Positions 29,290 through 42,717 of a stretch of 64,000 bases of DNA are shown piece after piece. The stretch's first letter is position 1. Each line of letters starts with the position of its first letter. The notes beneath the pieces were generated by a model that saw only the letters and a program-made list of their open reading frames with translations, had not been told where the DNA came from and searched no databases. The position numbers and the translations under genes were made by a program. Source of the stretch: Heliopora coerulea (taxonomy: Eukaryota > Cnidaria > Anthozoa > Scleralcyonacea > Helioporidae); assembly GCA_030142905.1 (NCBI GenBank), contig JASJOG010000044.1:1570001-1634000 (forward strand), in the 5' to 3' direction.

Positions 29290-29648
29290 CCTTATTGTCA
29301 CTAATTTTTGCTGTTACTTAATTTCGCGAAATTGAGAGAAGCGCATTTCGCGAGACTTAAATTTCACGGTTTGGCAGAAAAATCATGTCAAAAGGAACTC
29401 AATTTCGCGAAAATTTTCTAAACACTGAGACGCAGAAAAGCAAACTGGTGGACTGAGGATCGGCACCACAGATTTTAAATTCACTCATTATTGGTATACT
29501 TTCCAATAACAATTAGAACGCTGACAGGGTTTTATAACAGGAAGTTAAATTTCGCGCCGTTAATTTTCGCGACAACCTTTTTTCGAGGGGCCTTAATTTC
29601 GCGGTTTTTCTATCACCGCAAAAAACGCGAAAATTAGTAACAATAAGG
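29290..29648. mobile_element. MITE with CCTTATTGT ends and TTTCGCG motifs, TA target site
   Basis: The left end CCTTATTGTCACTAATTTTTG and the inverted right end CCTTATTGTTACTAATTTTCG (minus strand) match at all but two positions, and each is flanked by TA. Interior words AATTTCGCGAAA and TTTTCGCG recur several times in both orientations. It is non-coding and consistent with a Tc1-like non-autonomous element of about 359 bp. Confidence 0.8.
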
Positions 29649-31832
29649 TATAAGATACCACGCGAGGTCCTTATTAATGAGACGTTCATACCACTAACAA
29701 TAGCATAGCAAAACCGTTTCAAACTAAAAGGAACAATTTTCCAAACTTTACGGACTTCACTCTTTATTTATCGAGTTCCTGAAGCAACATCATTCGCTCA
29801 CTTGTGTGATTGGTACTATGTCCTCACTTGTTCCCTGATAATCAGAGCAAGTCGTGAATTCCTGTTTTTGTCAGACTTTAATCCACAAATTTCCTCTTTT
29901 AACGCTCTGCTTTTACGTTGAGTGCGGAGTATAACTAAGCGATGAGAAGGAACCAGAAGGATTAAACGTATTTTAACGCCAGAATTGCTCTGTCCGGATT
30001 AATCGATGAAGTTAATTGGTAGCTGTCGGCGTCAGTACTGCTGAGAAATTAGAGGTGGCTTGGTCGGGATCAAGCATTCCAATAGGCCTCCAAAAGGACG
30101 ACCTGCCAAAAAAAAAGGAGATTAAGCCGATAATCCGTTTTATAATCGTCTTTTCGGGCTCAACGAAGAAACGTTCGGGATAATCCGACGAAAAATTGCG
30201 AAACTAAGCCCAAAAATTGGCGTTTATTCAATACAGGAACAATTAAGCTAATTTCGAAATCCGATCACAATAGACTAGCCTCGACACATACCTGTACATT
30301 TATACAAACGTCGTGCACTGTTTTCGATATACATGTATATCCTAACTTCGCAATTTGATCTTTTTTCATGCGAATTGATTTTAAATAACCCAAACTTTAA
30401 AATGAATACTAAGCACTCTTTAATCCAGAGTCTTACTCGCTGCGAAACATGAATTAATCCAGTACGTTTATATGTTCCGAAACACTTCAACTGTATAGTT
30501 CTTTGCAACTCAAACTGAGCCCCAATTCCTTCGCAAGAGAACAGTATTGACGTTTAAGAAACCAGAACCTGTATCGCTGCCTTGGAAGTTCCGATCTGCT
30601 TCAGCTAGTGGGAACACTGTGTGTGTTTTCATTCGTTTACGAGTGGGAGACTTTTCGCGACAATTTGACGCCATTCCTCGGGGTTATATCGAGAGACAAT
30701 CACATGATAATGGATTATCTTGTTGCATGCTAAATATTCACACTTTCAAAAGACGTCGCCAAACTGCAACAGAACCTGAATTAAGATAATCTGATCCAGG
30801 TAAAAATTTTTCCGTTGAGCATTCTTCACATAACCATCCCAGGTGGCTTGGACCATGTCACATGGTAAAAGACGCATCAAGACTTCAGCTTACTGTACAC
30901 ACCTTTAACCTTCTCTCACTATTTGAGTCAGCCTACGTACGCAAGGATCTCATAACTTGTCCAAGCAGTATCTACTGAACAATGAGTTCACAACATTGTT
31001 AACATATCGTGGATAAACAACAACGACGAACCGAGGATTTCCTTCATTGTTGTTTAGACAATATTATTTATGATTGATTCGACGATATATATTCAACATT
31101 AACGAAACGACAATGGTTGTTCATGGCCGTTCGAACTTAGAGTGATAGTTGAACCATGTTTATTATTATTAACTTGTTTGTTCGACGTTGATAACAAGTT
31201 GTTGAAAGTTGATTGCTGAAAGTTGATTCCCTCTCATTTCCCCCCAATCTCTGACCATTTCTTTTGCCCCCCACATCGCAATAGAAGTTTTGGAAGTGTA
31301 TTTTCTCCGACGCTTGTTTCAGATTCAAGACGAATTTCGGAAGTAAAAAGAAGAAAATTTTTACTTCATATCATATTTTCTTGGAACTATGGAAATTTAG
31401 TAATCCATTATCCAAGAAATTTCATTTATTGCCCAAAAATTTGACATTTTTTTCCAAATGAGAACTTCGTCCTCAAAAGTTCATTTGTCACTTGTTCAGC
31501 CTCCGGATAGGGGGTGGGTCTGGTATTGCCACTGGCATGCGCCCTTATTGACCAAATTCACCTAATCTAGCAACCAAATTCACCTCCCTTCCAGTTGAAA
31601 TTATGGATCGTCTTACGGTTTTCACCCACACGTAGAACTTGTTCACGGCTGTTAATAGGCGCGAACAATGTTGAACTGGCGCTACGAACAATGCTGTGCA
31701 GCAGTCAGTGGCATCCAATGAACAACGTTATCAACTACTCAACAAATCAGGGATGAGAACGACATTGCTACATCATCACTGTATTGTCTATTCAGACAAA
31801 GATACTCAAACAACTTGGCAATAAGGTGGAAC

Positions 31833-32259
31833 GAGAGCCGTACCTAGGTGGGAATTCGCCCGGGGCAAATTCTGTTCAAGGCGCTCCCTCGGTCTTCTCT
31901 AACGCAGCCCAAACTCCTTCTATTATAATAATTGCACACCGATACTAATGGTATACTACAAAACAAGGTATTTCTGTAGAAACAAGTGTTTTTTTGTCCT
32001 TTTTGTTTTCATTACTCGAAATGTATATGAAAACTTAGAACAGGCGCTTCGTGAGCTTTGAAATCTCCAAAGTCATCAATTAATGATGAGAAATCGAGAC
32101 ATTGAATTATTTATTTTTCATCAAATTTTTGCAAAATATTTTTGAATCTAGAAAAAAAAGATTTAAAAAAATCGAATCTTTGTTACTGAAAATGCTGCCC
32201 CATAAAATTTTACGCCCGAGACAAGCGCCCCAGTAGGCCTCCCCCTTGGTACGGCACTG
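31833..32259. mobile_element. hAT-type MITE, 427 bp, perfect 8-bp target-site duplication
   Basis: The element starts GAGAGCCGTACC and ends GGTACGGCACTG (inverted copy, 9 of 12 matching, with CCGTACC exact). The 8-bp duplication GGTGGAAC is exact at 31825-31832 and 32260-32267. The right end read inward, CAGTGCCGTACC, is hAT-like. No transposase frame is present. Confidence 0.85.
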
Positions 32260-35200
32260 GGTGGAACGACCACCAAATCACAAGTCACTGGCGTCGGAAA
32301 CGAGGGCGAAGACCTTGGCTCCAGACTATTTTGGATTGGGCAGAGCATGTGTGCACTCCCCACAGTTTTTGACTGGCTAGTAATGTTAAGCTAATAACGT
32401 ATGATTGCCAAATGAGATCGCTGTTGAATTAAATATTATTTTCCCTTATACCTATTCACAAGTGATCAAATATTTAAAGCAAATACCTGCGTCGTTAAAC
32501 AAATTAGCAATTTTTACCTTGCATCTGCGACATAAAACCGCTCGATCAATCACAGTGAGTAAACGAACCTTTAGAAAATAGTAAGTATGGCTTGGACCAA
32601 CATTCAGGTTATCGTTTTTGGCACTTGTATAATGATGGCTACTGGCCGTTGAGGTATTTACCCTTAGAGCACACTGTCAGACATTCCCAACAGATATTGA
32701 ACCTAACATCAGAACTCATCCAACCCTTGGACCAACAGTGTATGGATACGTGTTCATTTACATTTTTCGCCAACTAGATGCGCATCCGAAAGAAATGAAT
32801 ATACAGCAACGTACATTCAAAGAAGGCAAAAGAGTATTCATTTCAACGCTTTACCCCAACATATTGATTTTACACAAACAGTATATATATACATAGTTTA
32901 TCATACATGACCGACAAATTTGAAGTAAAGTTTTCAAATAGGACGTAAAATGTTTCGACTCTATTCAAGAATCATCCTCGTGTAACCTAAAGCGTTTTCT
33001 TTTGGCTTCAAGGATAATCATGATAAATATTTGGAATTTTTGGGGGTGGTAGTTGACGCTAAGCCTTTATCTAAATAATGTTCAACAACAACTCCATCGA
33101 CTTCATTAATAGCATCCGCACTGCTAGAGTATCATAACATTTATTGTAAACCACAGTCGGACACGTATCACTCAACGTTTGTTTCACGGCTCTATCCCTT
33201 TTATGCAAACAAAGAACTTCTGAAAATGAGAGGAACAAGTAAATTTTCTCGGGATGTGATGCGTCAAGTCTCTGTCATTGTGGCCCTCTTAATGTGCTAT
33301 TCCTGCGACGTGTGTGGGATGGTATCGTGGTGAACATAATTGTCAGCTGAAAACCACACTCAGCAAAGCGGAACACAGATTAATTTAAGAAGTTAAACTT
33401 TGAACATAGCACATTAAAAACTTGTTTTCAAGTTTTAAACCCTTCGAGAATAAACCTAAGCTCCTCTAAGCTCATAAACAAAGGAATATTTGGTATTTGA
33501 AGATTGATTGACATTTTTTAGCAACTCATCAGCTGAATCGTGTTTAAGCAGCAGGCAAAATTACATACACAGACACACACACATAAACACACCATTCATG
33601 TGGGATAGTCAGAATTAGTCGAGTTTATTCTACTGTGACCATCAGATTTGAAGTTGACCTCGGTTCTCAATGTGTTAACCTGTCTCGACAGGCATTCTTC
33701 TAAACTTGTTTTTCGCTTAGAGTCTTGTTGACGTGCATGTCCTATGAATTGAAGTCAGGGCCTTACCTCAGAAAACTGTATGGGGTGGCAAGCTCAGATC
33801 TTTCAACAGCCCAGTGAACTGGGTTGCTGGTTAGACATACTACGAAATTTAACGAGAAAGGTAAACTGAACCGAGTAATGAAATCAATACTTTGGCGTGG
33901 AAGTGTCTTTGAACGATGATCGATGCCTTAAAATGCTTTTAAATTTTGGAAATTCAACTGAGCAAGCAAATTTGACTCACTGGCGAATCGTGCGTAGCTT
34001 GTATACTTATTGGTCATGGCATCTGTCTCTGAGTGCTATACTTATTAAAGGTGGCATCACTCCGCTTTCCTCGTACGTAAACGATGAGACAAGAATGCTG
34101 ACTGGAAAAGTTTCCCTGGAGAGAAACCCAACCCTATGCTTCCCGTAAATCTGGCGCGGCTTGCATTAACAACGGCTAATGGCGTCGAAAAACACTTTGA
34201 GTTAACATGTGTTTTTGTACACCGTACTTTCCCATTAAAGGTAACGAGGAGCTTAGCTCAGCTGAAAACCTGGAGTGGAATTTTTAGTCCTAGTCCGCTA
34301 AAATCCTAATTTAGCCCCTGGGGGGCGGGGAGGAGGGTTTAGTTATCCTCTGATTTTATTTAATGGGCTTATTCTGTGTTGTGACTTGAACCAACAAGTT
34401 TTTTTCTTTAGTTTTTCCGATTGAACCAAACAAATCACACAGTCAGCAGATACCGTCCAACAGAACCTGTGGCATAACATACATTCAATTATAACCAATG
34501 TTTCTTAAACCAGAGTTGATTGAGAGATTGAAAAGAGTTCCATTTCTGTTCTCAGTCAACGGTATACTACAAAGAGCATTTCGACGCTCCAAGCAGGCTT
34601 ACAATGAAGTATGACAAAGGAAGTTTTCAATCTGGCGTTTATTCTTAAAAGAGTGTCCTTTAAAATCGATCCTTTCTCATTTGTGTCATTGAATCAAATT
34701 GATCCAATGAAACTCCTGATCACTATCTAAACTAGAATCCTTACCGATGCATGAAGCACTTCTGGCATCGCCATTTGATACGTTACTGAACTCAAGTAAT
34801 TCCCTTAAATAAATACATTCTAAGAAGACAGACTAATGCTAATTCAGAAGGCACTCTTTGGGGGTATAATCCACTAGTTTTGTGAAAACATGCCAAGAAG
34901 ACAAACATGATCTTCAAAAGCACTCTACAGGAAAATGAAGACTCCGCTTGAGCAAATCCTTAATGGCAACAATGCTTATAAACTACTTTAGAGATCAACC
35001 CAGCAGCTCTGGCTCACTCTTTACACTCCGTTGTGTACCTGGCGTCATTGAGTCTCTTTTAGAAAGACCAACGTTCCTTGAATATTGCCATAAGGTTGAA
35101 GCGGATACCGAGCTATAAATAGAGGTTCTTAGATTTATTATTATTTTCCCAAGGAATTTAATCTGTTGGCCCAACTAGTCTGAAAAGGCAGCTGTTTTGG

Positions 35201-35669
35201 AACTATTTTTTTCACGGATTTAGTTTTTTGAATATGTTGCACAATCAATTGATAATACGTTTGCTAATACATAATAATAACAACTTGTGAAATGCTTGAA
35301 GTGAAGTTTACCTAGAATGGGCGAGGAAACAATCTGTTATTAAATGATAAGCCATTTACTAGTTAAGCCTGGAATATTTTGGTTAACTTAGCCGAAAACT
35401 CACCTTTAATGAGGGATTATATTTTGTCAGGGCGAAAGAAAGGCAACTTTTGGAACTTTGATGCCTTTAATTTTCGTAACGTTTCTCCCGGCTCCATCAA
35501 GTAAGGTGAAAAACAAAACAAATCGAAGCGAGTAGAACTATCTTGATCCTATCGTGCGAGTAAAAGTAGTGGAGGTTTATCGATCACACAATTAAATGTT
35601 AAATTTAAGAGTTGTTCCAAAAGATGCCCCCTTATGCAAGCTTCGCCAACCCAACTCGCATGGTAGCTT

Positions 35670-35821
35670 AAGGTGGATTTCCACTTGGTGCAAAATGTCG
35701 CTTGCGCGACTTTTCCTTTTTGTCTTAGGAGCTCTCGAATGGAACCAAGCAGAAATCTAGTCAATTTTAACAATGCAGCTTTCGCCCGCGCAATATTTTG
35801 CACTAAGTGGAAATCGACCTT
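35670..35821. mobile_element. Short MITE-like element, 152 bp
   Basis: AAGGTGGATTTCCACTTGGT followed by GCAAAAT at the left, and its inverted copy at the right (two mismatches over 27 bases), bound a 152-bp segment. The interior has a GCTTGCGCGAC motif near the left arm and CCCGCGC near the right. No clear target-site duplication was seen. Confidence 0.75.
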
Positions 35822-38224
35822 TGCAATGAAAGCCGATCCACTGAACTGAGGATTTAAGGAAAAGTTGTTTTCTTTTTCTTTTTTTCCTTTCGTTTTATGT
35901 TTGTTTATACGACATTCCGAATCAAATTACCATTACAGCATTGATTTGATTGTTCCTCAAACTCACGTTCTTCGGTTCACTGGTCCATTGCTGAGGTCTG
36001 CATGACAAGAGCATTACGTCGAAATGACAGAAGAAAGATGGACTCATTTTACTATTCTGGAATTCAAGTTCTGTTTTTTGTCAATGCATAAATGCATCAC
36101 ATTCAGCCATAGGTCTCTTGAGTAATTAATTTTAACTTTTATCCGGCAAACACACTAATAGAAACTCGGATGTCAGTCACCCTGAGGATAGACGTGAACA
36201 AAGACATTTGTTGATTTGAACAAAATAACTTCGCGGTCGGAAGGTTTGCGTTACCCCTTACAAGGACTGCGCTTCGTCTAATGTATATGTCATATTGGAG
36301 CATAAAAGAGTATTACATTCTCGATAGCCCGAAGGTCAATTCCATGGAAATTTAAAGAATCTTAAAAGGTTGGCGATCAGCAAGAATCCAATTACTCTAA
36401 CATGATTTAATATTTTTGCCTGTTTAACAAATTATCGTCGATCACGTTCAAATATCCTTGCGTTTGCTTACAGTTCTAGCTCTAGCTCTTTTGGCTTCAA
36501 TCCAAACGAAAACATCAGTCACTCAATTCTTGTTCAACAGTTTTGAAGTGGTCGTTGAATATGTCTCGTTGGTTCGTTGTACGAACTCTCGATGTCATTT
36601 CTTATTGCCAGAATTTCTCCTAAATACCTCGAACGTGTGCTATACACCCACGCTAGGGAAATTGTGTGAGTATATGGGAAACCTCCAGAAAGGATTTTTA
36701 TTTATAATCTCTATTGCAATTGCCAGATATTACGTTTTGACCTAAGGCTTTCCTCTACCACACTTTTGGCTATTGTATTGCCTGAACTCATTTTAGAAAA
36801 GCACTTATAGTTAAGTGCATTTCTCTTGGCAATATTTTACCAGTTAACAAACCTAGCCACAGCGACATCAAACCGTAAATCGTTGAGGCTGTAGGAAAGG
36901 CAAAACATTATCAAGCTTTGCGACAGACGTTACATGGAACTGTATCGGACACGACTGGATTCATGTATTGTGTTTCGTATAAGTTAACTCTTTCGGATGA
37001 CATTCAGTAGCGTGTTCAGGAGCTTATGATCCTTATGTTGAGATAGCCGGGCTGGTTATAGAACCTATAGCGAAAATGGTTCCAAAATGACTTCTGTCTT
37101 CGACAGTTGACCAAATAGCAAATTGTTCTTGTCGTTGTCGTCAGTATAACTTTTGTTCAAATTGTTAATACATACAGGATTTGGGACGTCGAGTACAACC
37201 TGTATCTAAAATTTTCTTGGCAACGTTTTGCATTGTCTGGCCTTTGTCCTATTTCATAAAGTTCACGTCTGAGCACATGACCATCTCTTGTGGACGAGTT
37301 AGACAAAGTTGCATAAAATCAAATGTTGGGGTAGTGATTCTCTGAACCAAATCAGTAAATGTCGAACGAAGAACTTTGTTTTAACAAACCTCAGGTTACA
37401 TCCGATCTTCAGCTAAAGATAAACAGATCAAAAGCACTGCTTGCATCACTCCTTGTCCGACAGGCCTGTAATTTGTAAGGACAAGTTCTAAGCCTTAGAC
37501 TCACAGGATCTCAGCTGTCATTATGTAAGACCTAGACGCTAAAGTTACATTAACACTGGTCTACAAAGTCCAGTCAACAATTTGAAAGGATCTCGACACA
37601 TTGTGTGCGAGTTATGCCTTGCCAAGCGGAATATCAAGAATGGTTCTTGGAAGACAAATGTCGGCCGAAAGCTACTAATACATGATTTAGAGGACATAAC
37701 GGGTGCACACCAACAATTGCATGTATCACGTATTCACGGTCATTGAGTTTCGCACAAACTCCGCAGACAGTCGTAACAATCACAATGATAACCATTTTTA
37801 ATACAATCGATCAAACTGTACATTCGCCGAAATAAATACCTTATTAATATATTATATACAATGTCGATACGTTATGTCCTTACAATCAAGAATTTCCTTT
37901 AGCATTCAGACAGTTTGTACGTAAAGTTACAAAAACAGTTGTAACGCTCCATAGTTGAGCACTCTTTTCTGCATCTTCAGATGCCCAGATACGTTCTGCT
38001 TTCTCGAGGACTTCTTAAAAAAAAAACAGGTATCGTTGATTGCTGGCCGGTCCCTGCTGTTAGTCTCCACGTTGGCTTTTTTGGCAGTAATATTATGAAC
38101 CTGTTTGTCGAAGTTCATCTTCAAAACATGAATCTGAAGCCTCGAGAGTATTCTTTTAGGTTAAGCCAGCTTTCCCGGTAGTCGTTCTTCGATCGTTCTT
38201 CGATCGTCTTTCATGTCTAACGGC

Positions 38225-39394
38225 TCACCAGGAATGATAAGACCTCGCGAAGTAAGGTGGAGACGGAAGATGTGAATAGACATTACAAAAATCGGCATGA
38301 GGAGGAAAATATGACGTGTAGTTACCTACAGGATTGTGGTAGACCAAACCGTCTCTAACCAACATTGGAATTGGGACAGTTTGAGCCATATGCAGGGCGT
38401 CAAACCCGTCTTCGCCGTGTTCGCTGATGTGCCTTTTTTGTTTGTATCGATGGTTTTGAAACCAGATTTTTACCTGAGTGGGGGTAAGACATATCATCCT
38501 TGCAAGATGCTCTCGTTCCGGAGCTGAGAGGTAGCGTTGTTGGCGGAAACGACGTTCTAACTCGAACGTTTGAGCTTTCGTGAAAAGCACTCGACGCTTC
38601 CTTTTCTTTTGTTTTCCCTTCGAGTTGTCCTGAGACTGAACGTCCGCAAAAGGCAAAGGTCTAGTTTGTTTTTCTATTAAAACGAGATAAAATATACTTA
38701 GTTTCCTCTAGTTAAGAAAGGGCCACATGGAGGGGAGAATGTACCCAGATAAACCAATTCGTTTCACAACGGTTCTCCATCGAGGAGTCATTCTTTCCGC
38801 TAATTGGGACGGTTCATGACACCTCATCGTGCTCGCTACAAGCCAGCCACACACAATGTGTTGTGCTCAATTCATTTCAATTACTTATGATAACCCACCT
38901 TAAACAAATTTTCGTGTCGCATACAATGAAATACAGCACAATTATTCAATCACATCGCCATGATTCCATGACCAATACATTCGACATGGAGGAGGTGCTC
39001 CAGAATCAATTATAGCTTGTGACCTTTAAACTGGCCGACGCGGTTTTTGTTTTTATTTTTCCTATCGGTTAAACGCTTATCTGTTTGTCTCAACCACAAA
39101 CAAGCCTCATTTATTCTTTTTATATTTATATCGCTGCATCTAGTAAGTCGAAGCATTGGGTTTCTTATAGATACAGAATAACGATTGCTGTAAATAACTT
39201 TTACCTCTTGAGCTTGCCTCCTTTGCTTCACAACTTGGTGGTCTACATAAATTGTCGGTGGAAAGTCTTCTAAAGTCAGTCGTATCCGCAGCTTCTTTCG
39301 TTCCGTCTTTCTCCCTTGTAGGTTCTCTCTCGTTGGGATCTGGCATATTAAGGATATCTCGAACTGAGAACGACGTTCGATTTGGACTCTCCAT
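38225..39394 (-). CDS. NK2-class homeobox transcription factor (Nkx2.2/vnd-like)
   Basis: Two exons on the minus strand, 39394-39205 and 38673-38225, give 212 residues. I chose the ATG at 39394 because the frame above it reaches a stop 69 bp upstream with no other ATG. Residues about 8-17 ([11 protein letters not shown]) form the TN (tinman) repressor motif. The homeodomain at about residues 88-147 ([17 protein letters not shown] through [11 protein letters not shown]) has Tyr54, the mark of NK2-class proteins that recognise CAAGTG-type sites. [10 protein letters not shown] about 30 residues later is the NK2-specific domain. The protein ends in HSW, like the Trp-ended Nkx2.2 tail. The Gly-to-Glu split codon (G|AA) joins the exons in phase. 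Such genes pattern neural or endodermal tissue in other animals; the role here is unknown. Nkx2.2 versus Nkx2.1 or 2.5 membership is not settled. Confidence 0.92.
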
Positions 39395-41869
39395 TTCACA
39401 CGACCAGTCTGTAAGAGCGCACGACTGAAATGGAGGACGGCTTGTAGGCGAAAAGCTGTTCACTTTGCAATCAGCGCTAAGTAGACAATGTAATTATTTA
39501 AAGAAGGCCTGGAACAAAAGGCGTGTGTCAGCTCGACACTTCGCCAACTGAAGATAAGCATTTCAACAACCAAACATGTCAACTCTGCACTGTGGTCACT
39601 CGGAAGTCGCCAGTGACACATTTAAACAAAATGAGAAAAAAAATCCTTACCAGTAATGGTAAAAGTGACGGGATAAGATGACTATAGGCTTACGCCACCC
39701 TGGCTTTTTTAAAATCATTATGGATTTCAATAATATTTCTCCCTTTTCTGACCCTCTTAAATTCTGAGTGCATACATCCGTGACAGGACAAAAGGACTCG
39801 TGTGTTATGTGAAACGCCAAGCGCCATGCTCTCCAGACATTTGAGTGTGAAATATCGGATGTGTGTGAATGCAAGAAGTGTTAATCCTGGCGAAGTTGCT
39901 GAATGAAAAATCCCATTAAGTAAACGAAAGGTATGCTTTTCTCTTTTTTTTTAGCAACGCAGTCTACGAGGACGTGAGTGTCTGTAGACTTTAAGCCAAA
40001 TCGAAAGTTTATTGAAAACTTTGATCTCGTTGGACCTAACTAAACTTTGCGTTCTTCGTTTGTTTATCAAGCATTATGCTGGCCGGATGCACCCTAACGT
40101 TTGGCACATTCAGGCCGTTGACATGAAATGGAATTTTTTAAATCCATGACAGTTGTCTCTGGAAGGGCTTAAAATGTGGGCGGTGTGAACACTTCACAAA
40201 CATGGCAAGCGTCTTAACCACAATTTAATTTACTTAATCGATCTCTAAGTGGGAATGTCTGCTGGTCAACAACGAACGATTAACGCTTCTGTCAGAAAAA
40301 TATCTTCAACTTTTTTGCACCAAAAACAGGAGATACGGCCTGGGCAAAAACAACCATAACTGATAAATGACGCGGCGACATATTCATGAATACATCGAAC
40401 GTATGTTTCTTCCCAGACTTAACTTCTCAGCTGCCAATTTGTCACCCATATTTCTTGAACCGAGAAAGCGTTTTTCTTCCTCGGCTTGATCTTCCTGTGT
40501 GATCTTCTCAAAATTCCACACTAATGGATCTTGCCCTTGCAATTGTTGAATCCATAAATATCTTTGATTAATCGTCATAAGCGGCTTGTAAGGCTCTAGT
40601 TCATTTGTCGTTCAATGATTAATCAACTTTGTTAATATTCTAGAGGTCGCCAGCGTCTTGATAATGATCAGATAAGCATTGAACAATGGCCTTTTTAATC
40701 ACAAAGTGGTACATTATAACCATAAAAAGTCGAAATGATTGTTAGTCCGTGTTAATCGTCTATAATATTGGACAAACGGCTTGGTTGTCATTGCAATCAT
40801 TCAAAATCATTAAGGAGGCCGGAATAAAAAGACGCAGTTTGAAGTGTCGACGCCTGACAAAGCTTCGTACGTCCTGACAACCATCATGATTACCGTTTAA
40901 CTTTTCATACATCGAGTAATCGACCTTGTAATCCAGCGAAGTGCAGTGACCAGAGAGTTTAATGTAAATATTGATTTGTGGGCGTTTTTCGGTGGGACTT
41001 AACCCAACGTAGGCAACTTAAAGCATCCAACACTTTTTGCACGTTTCGAAAATGTGACATTAAATCTGAACCTGAAACAGATCTTATGTAATAAGTCACG
41101 CAGATAATGTTCGAATGAAATATTTGAGATTGGAAATCAAAGGATAAGCTTGCTCGCGAGTGGTCTTCACATGTCACTTCTCAGGAAATACCGTATGCGC
41201 TAAAATCTAAACCATTACAATCTATTCTAAGTATTCACAAGTCCAATCATCCTCGGGTTTTTATGTGCGTCATTAAGTTTGTCTGGTCGTCATCCGTGCT
41301 CGATGTGCGTTGTGATTCAAAGGTTCTTAGTTTCATAAAGCAAATAAAGCACAAACTACGTGTACTGTAAATGCTTGAATCTGCGCTAGATGCGCTTATT
41401 CAATTTTTTGACCCTAAAGGAGCACTTATTCGAAGGAGGGCGCTTATTTTGTTTCCCACGTCTTATCCTTAACATGGACTTTGGCTGTTTTTTTATTGAA
41501 GTGGAAAAACAATGAAAAACTACGCAAAATGACAGTAAACATTATAACAACTATCGCTTCGTCCTCAGTTGTTTGCCAGGGATTTTTAAACCCCTGTCTG
41601 ATGTAAGTTACACGACGCTTTCTATTTGTTCTCAGTCGATCCCGTAAATCACTGGGAACTTCAGAAGGTGAGCTTTTCTCAAGTGTCAACATATCGCGTG
41701 TTTGTATCACATGATATCAAAATGGAAAACTGTTTTATACTTTTTTATTACCCATCAGCAATGAAGTATTCTCCAATAGTTTCCGAGCCATTCTCAATCG
41801 TCTGGTAGTTTGAGCCGTAAATTTTCACTCAGTCGAATAATACGCGAAAAAATAATTTCTGAAGAAGAT

Positions 41870-41955
41870 GGACAGATAGACAGATAGCGAGTAGGTAGGT
41901 ATGTAGGTAGGTACGTAGTTAGGTAGATATATATGGATAGATGGATAGATAGATG
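41870..41955 (+). repeat. GATA/GTAG microsatellite
   Basis: Imperfect tetranucleotide repeats: GATAGACAGATAG, then GTAGGTAGGTATGTAGGTAG, then GATAGATGGATAGATAGATG. Intergenic. Confidence 0.9.
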
Positions 41956-42633
41956 AAGACTATATTTTACGAGAGTTAAACGAAATAGCATTGAAAATTC
42001 ACGAATAAAGCAAACAAGTAGAGGCTTTCACACAACAATCTAAGATTCGGAAATTCCTCAGAGGAGTACACATTCGCTAGATTCCCTCTAAATATTTAGC
42101 TACTCTAGGAATGGAGGCCCTCTTAATCCAAACGTATTCCGCCGCTCTCTACTTTAGACGAAGCTTTTCGTTTGTTCACTGGTTATATAAAGATTGGTGT
42201 ATTTTTGACATCTGCCGACTCAGGTCGGACAAGAATTTCAGTGTGTATTTTGAATCTTGGTCATATGACCAAACATAGTGCATCAGCTTTTAACTAATTT
42301 TGTTACCTTGAGCGTTGTGCCAATAGAAACTAAGTAGTCTCAAATTATTAGAATTAAATGATGCTAAATTACCCGGTATGAGTCAATATCTGCGTCCTCA
42401 GGTCACGTAGGTCAATCCCAGAGAGGAGCCTCCATCAAAATTAGGGAGTTTAAGTAAACCTCAACCCAGACCTGGCCGTGTGGCACACCACGTATGATGA
42501 GCAGCTACACACTTCCAAGCAACTTAAGTTAATGGTCCATAAACGTTTTTCGTAAAATACACTCCAAAGCCCTACGTTTCTTTAAGTACGGCGTCATTTT
42601 GGAAATTGAAAATACTCTTCTTTAAGTCTTTTG

Positions 42634-42717
42634 TGGAACCAGGACGGCGTGAAGAAAGTCTCGAGTAACCACAAATTATTCGATTCTTATGTTCTGGAAG
42701 AGAAATTCTGTTGTAAG
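42634..42717 (+). repeat. Dispersed repeat copy related to 270-355
   Basis: Shares the 20-nt core GGAACCAGGACGGCGTGAAG with 271-290, plus further matching words (ATTATTC, TGTAAG) for about 80 bp. Two copies within one window suggest a dispersed family. No termini could be defined. Confidence 0.55.

Larger units (their letters stand above)
25850..38224. other. Gene-poor intergenic region
   Basis: Across about 12.4 kb I find no exon with recognisable protein similarity, no tRNA and no long frame. Frames present are under 120 codons and lack domain features. The region does hold the MITEs listed separately (28078-28541, 29290-29648, 31833-32259, 35670-35821). Distal regulatory elements for the NK2 homeobox gene could lie here; nothing in the sequence alone identifies one. 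Confidence 0.6.

Noticed and set aside
36458..36745. 95-residue frame that starts like a signal peptide (RLLTVLALALLAS)
   Set aside because: It begins with TTG, not ATG, and has no acceptor, domain or good downstream signal; the hydrophobic start is probably chance.
38647..38656. Acceptor at AAACTAG for NK2 exon 2
   Set aside because: It leaves the exon out of phase with exon 1; the acceptor ending at 38674 restores a split Glu codon.
39395..39463. Upstream GTG start for the NK2 protein
   Set aside because: GTG is not a normal eukaryotic start, and an ATG at 39394 is the first in frame after the upstream stop.
40384..40578. Minus-strand frame with QLQGQDPLVWNFEKITQEDQAEEEKR
   Set aside because: Charged composition looks exon-like, but I could not find paired splice sites or a recognisable family.
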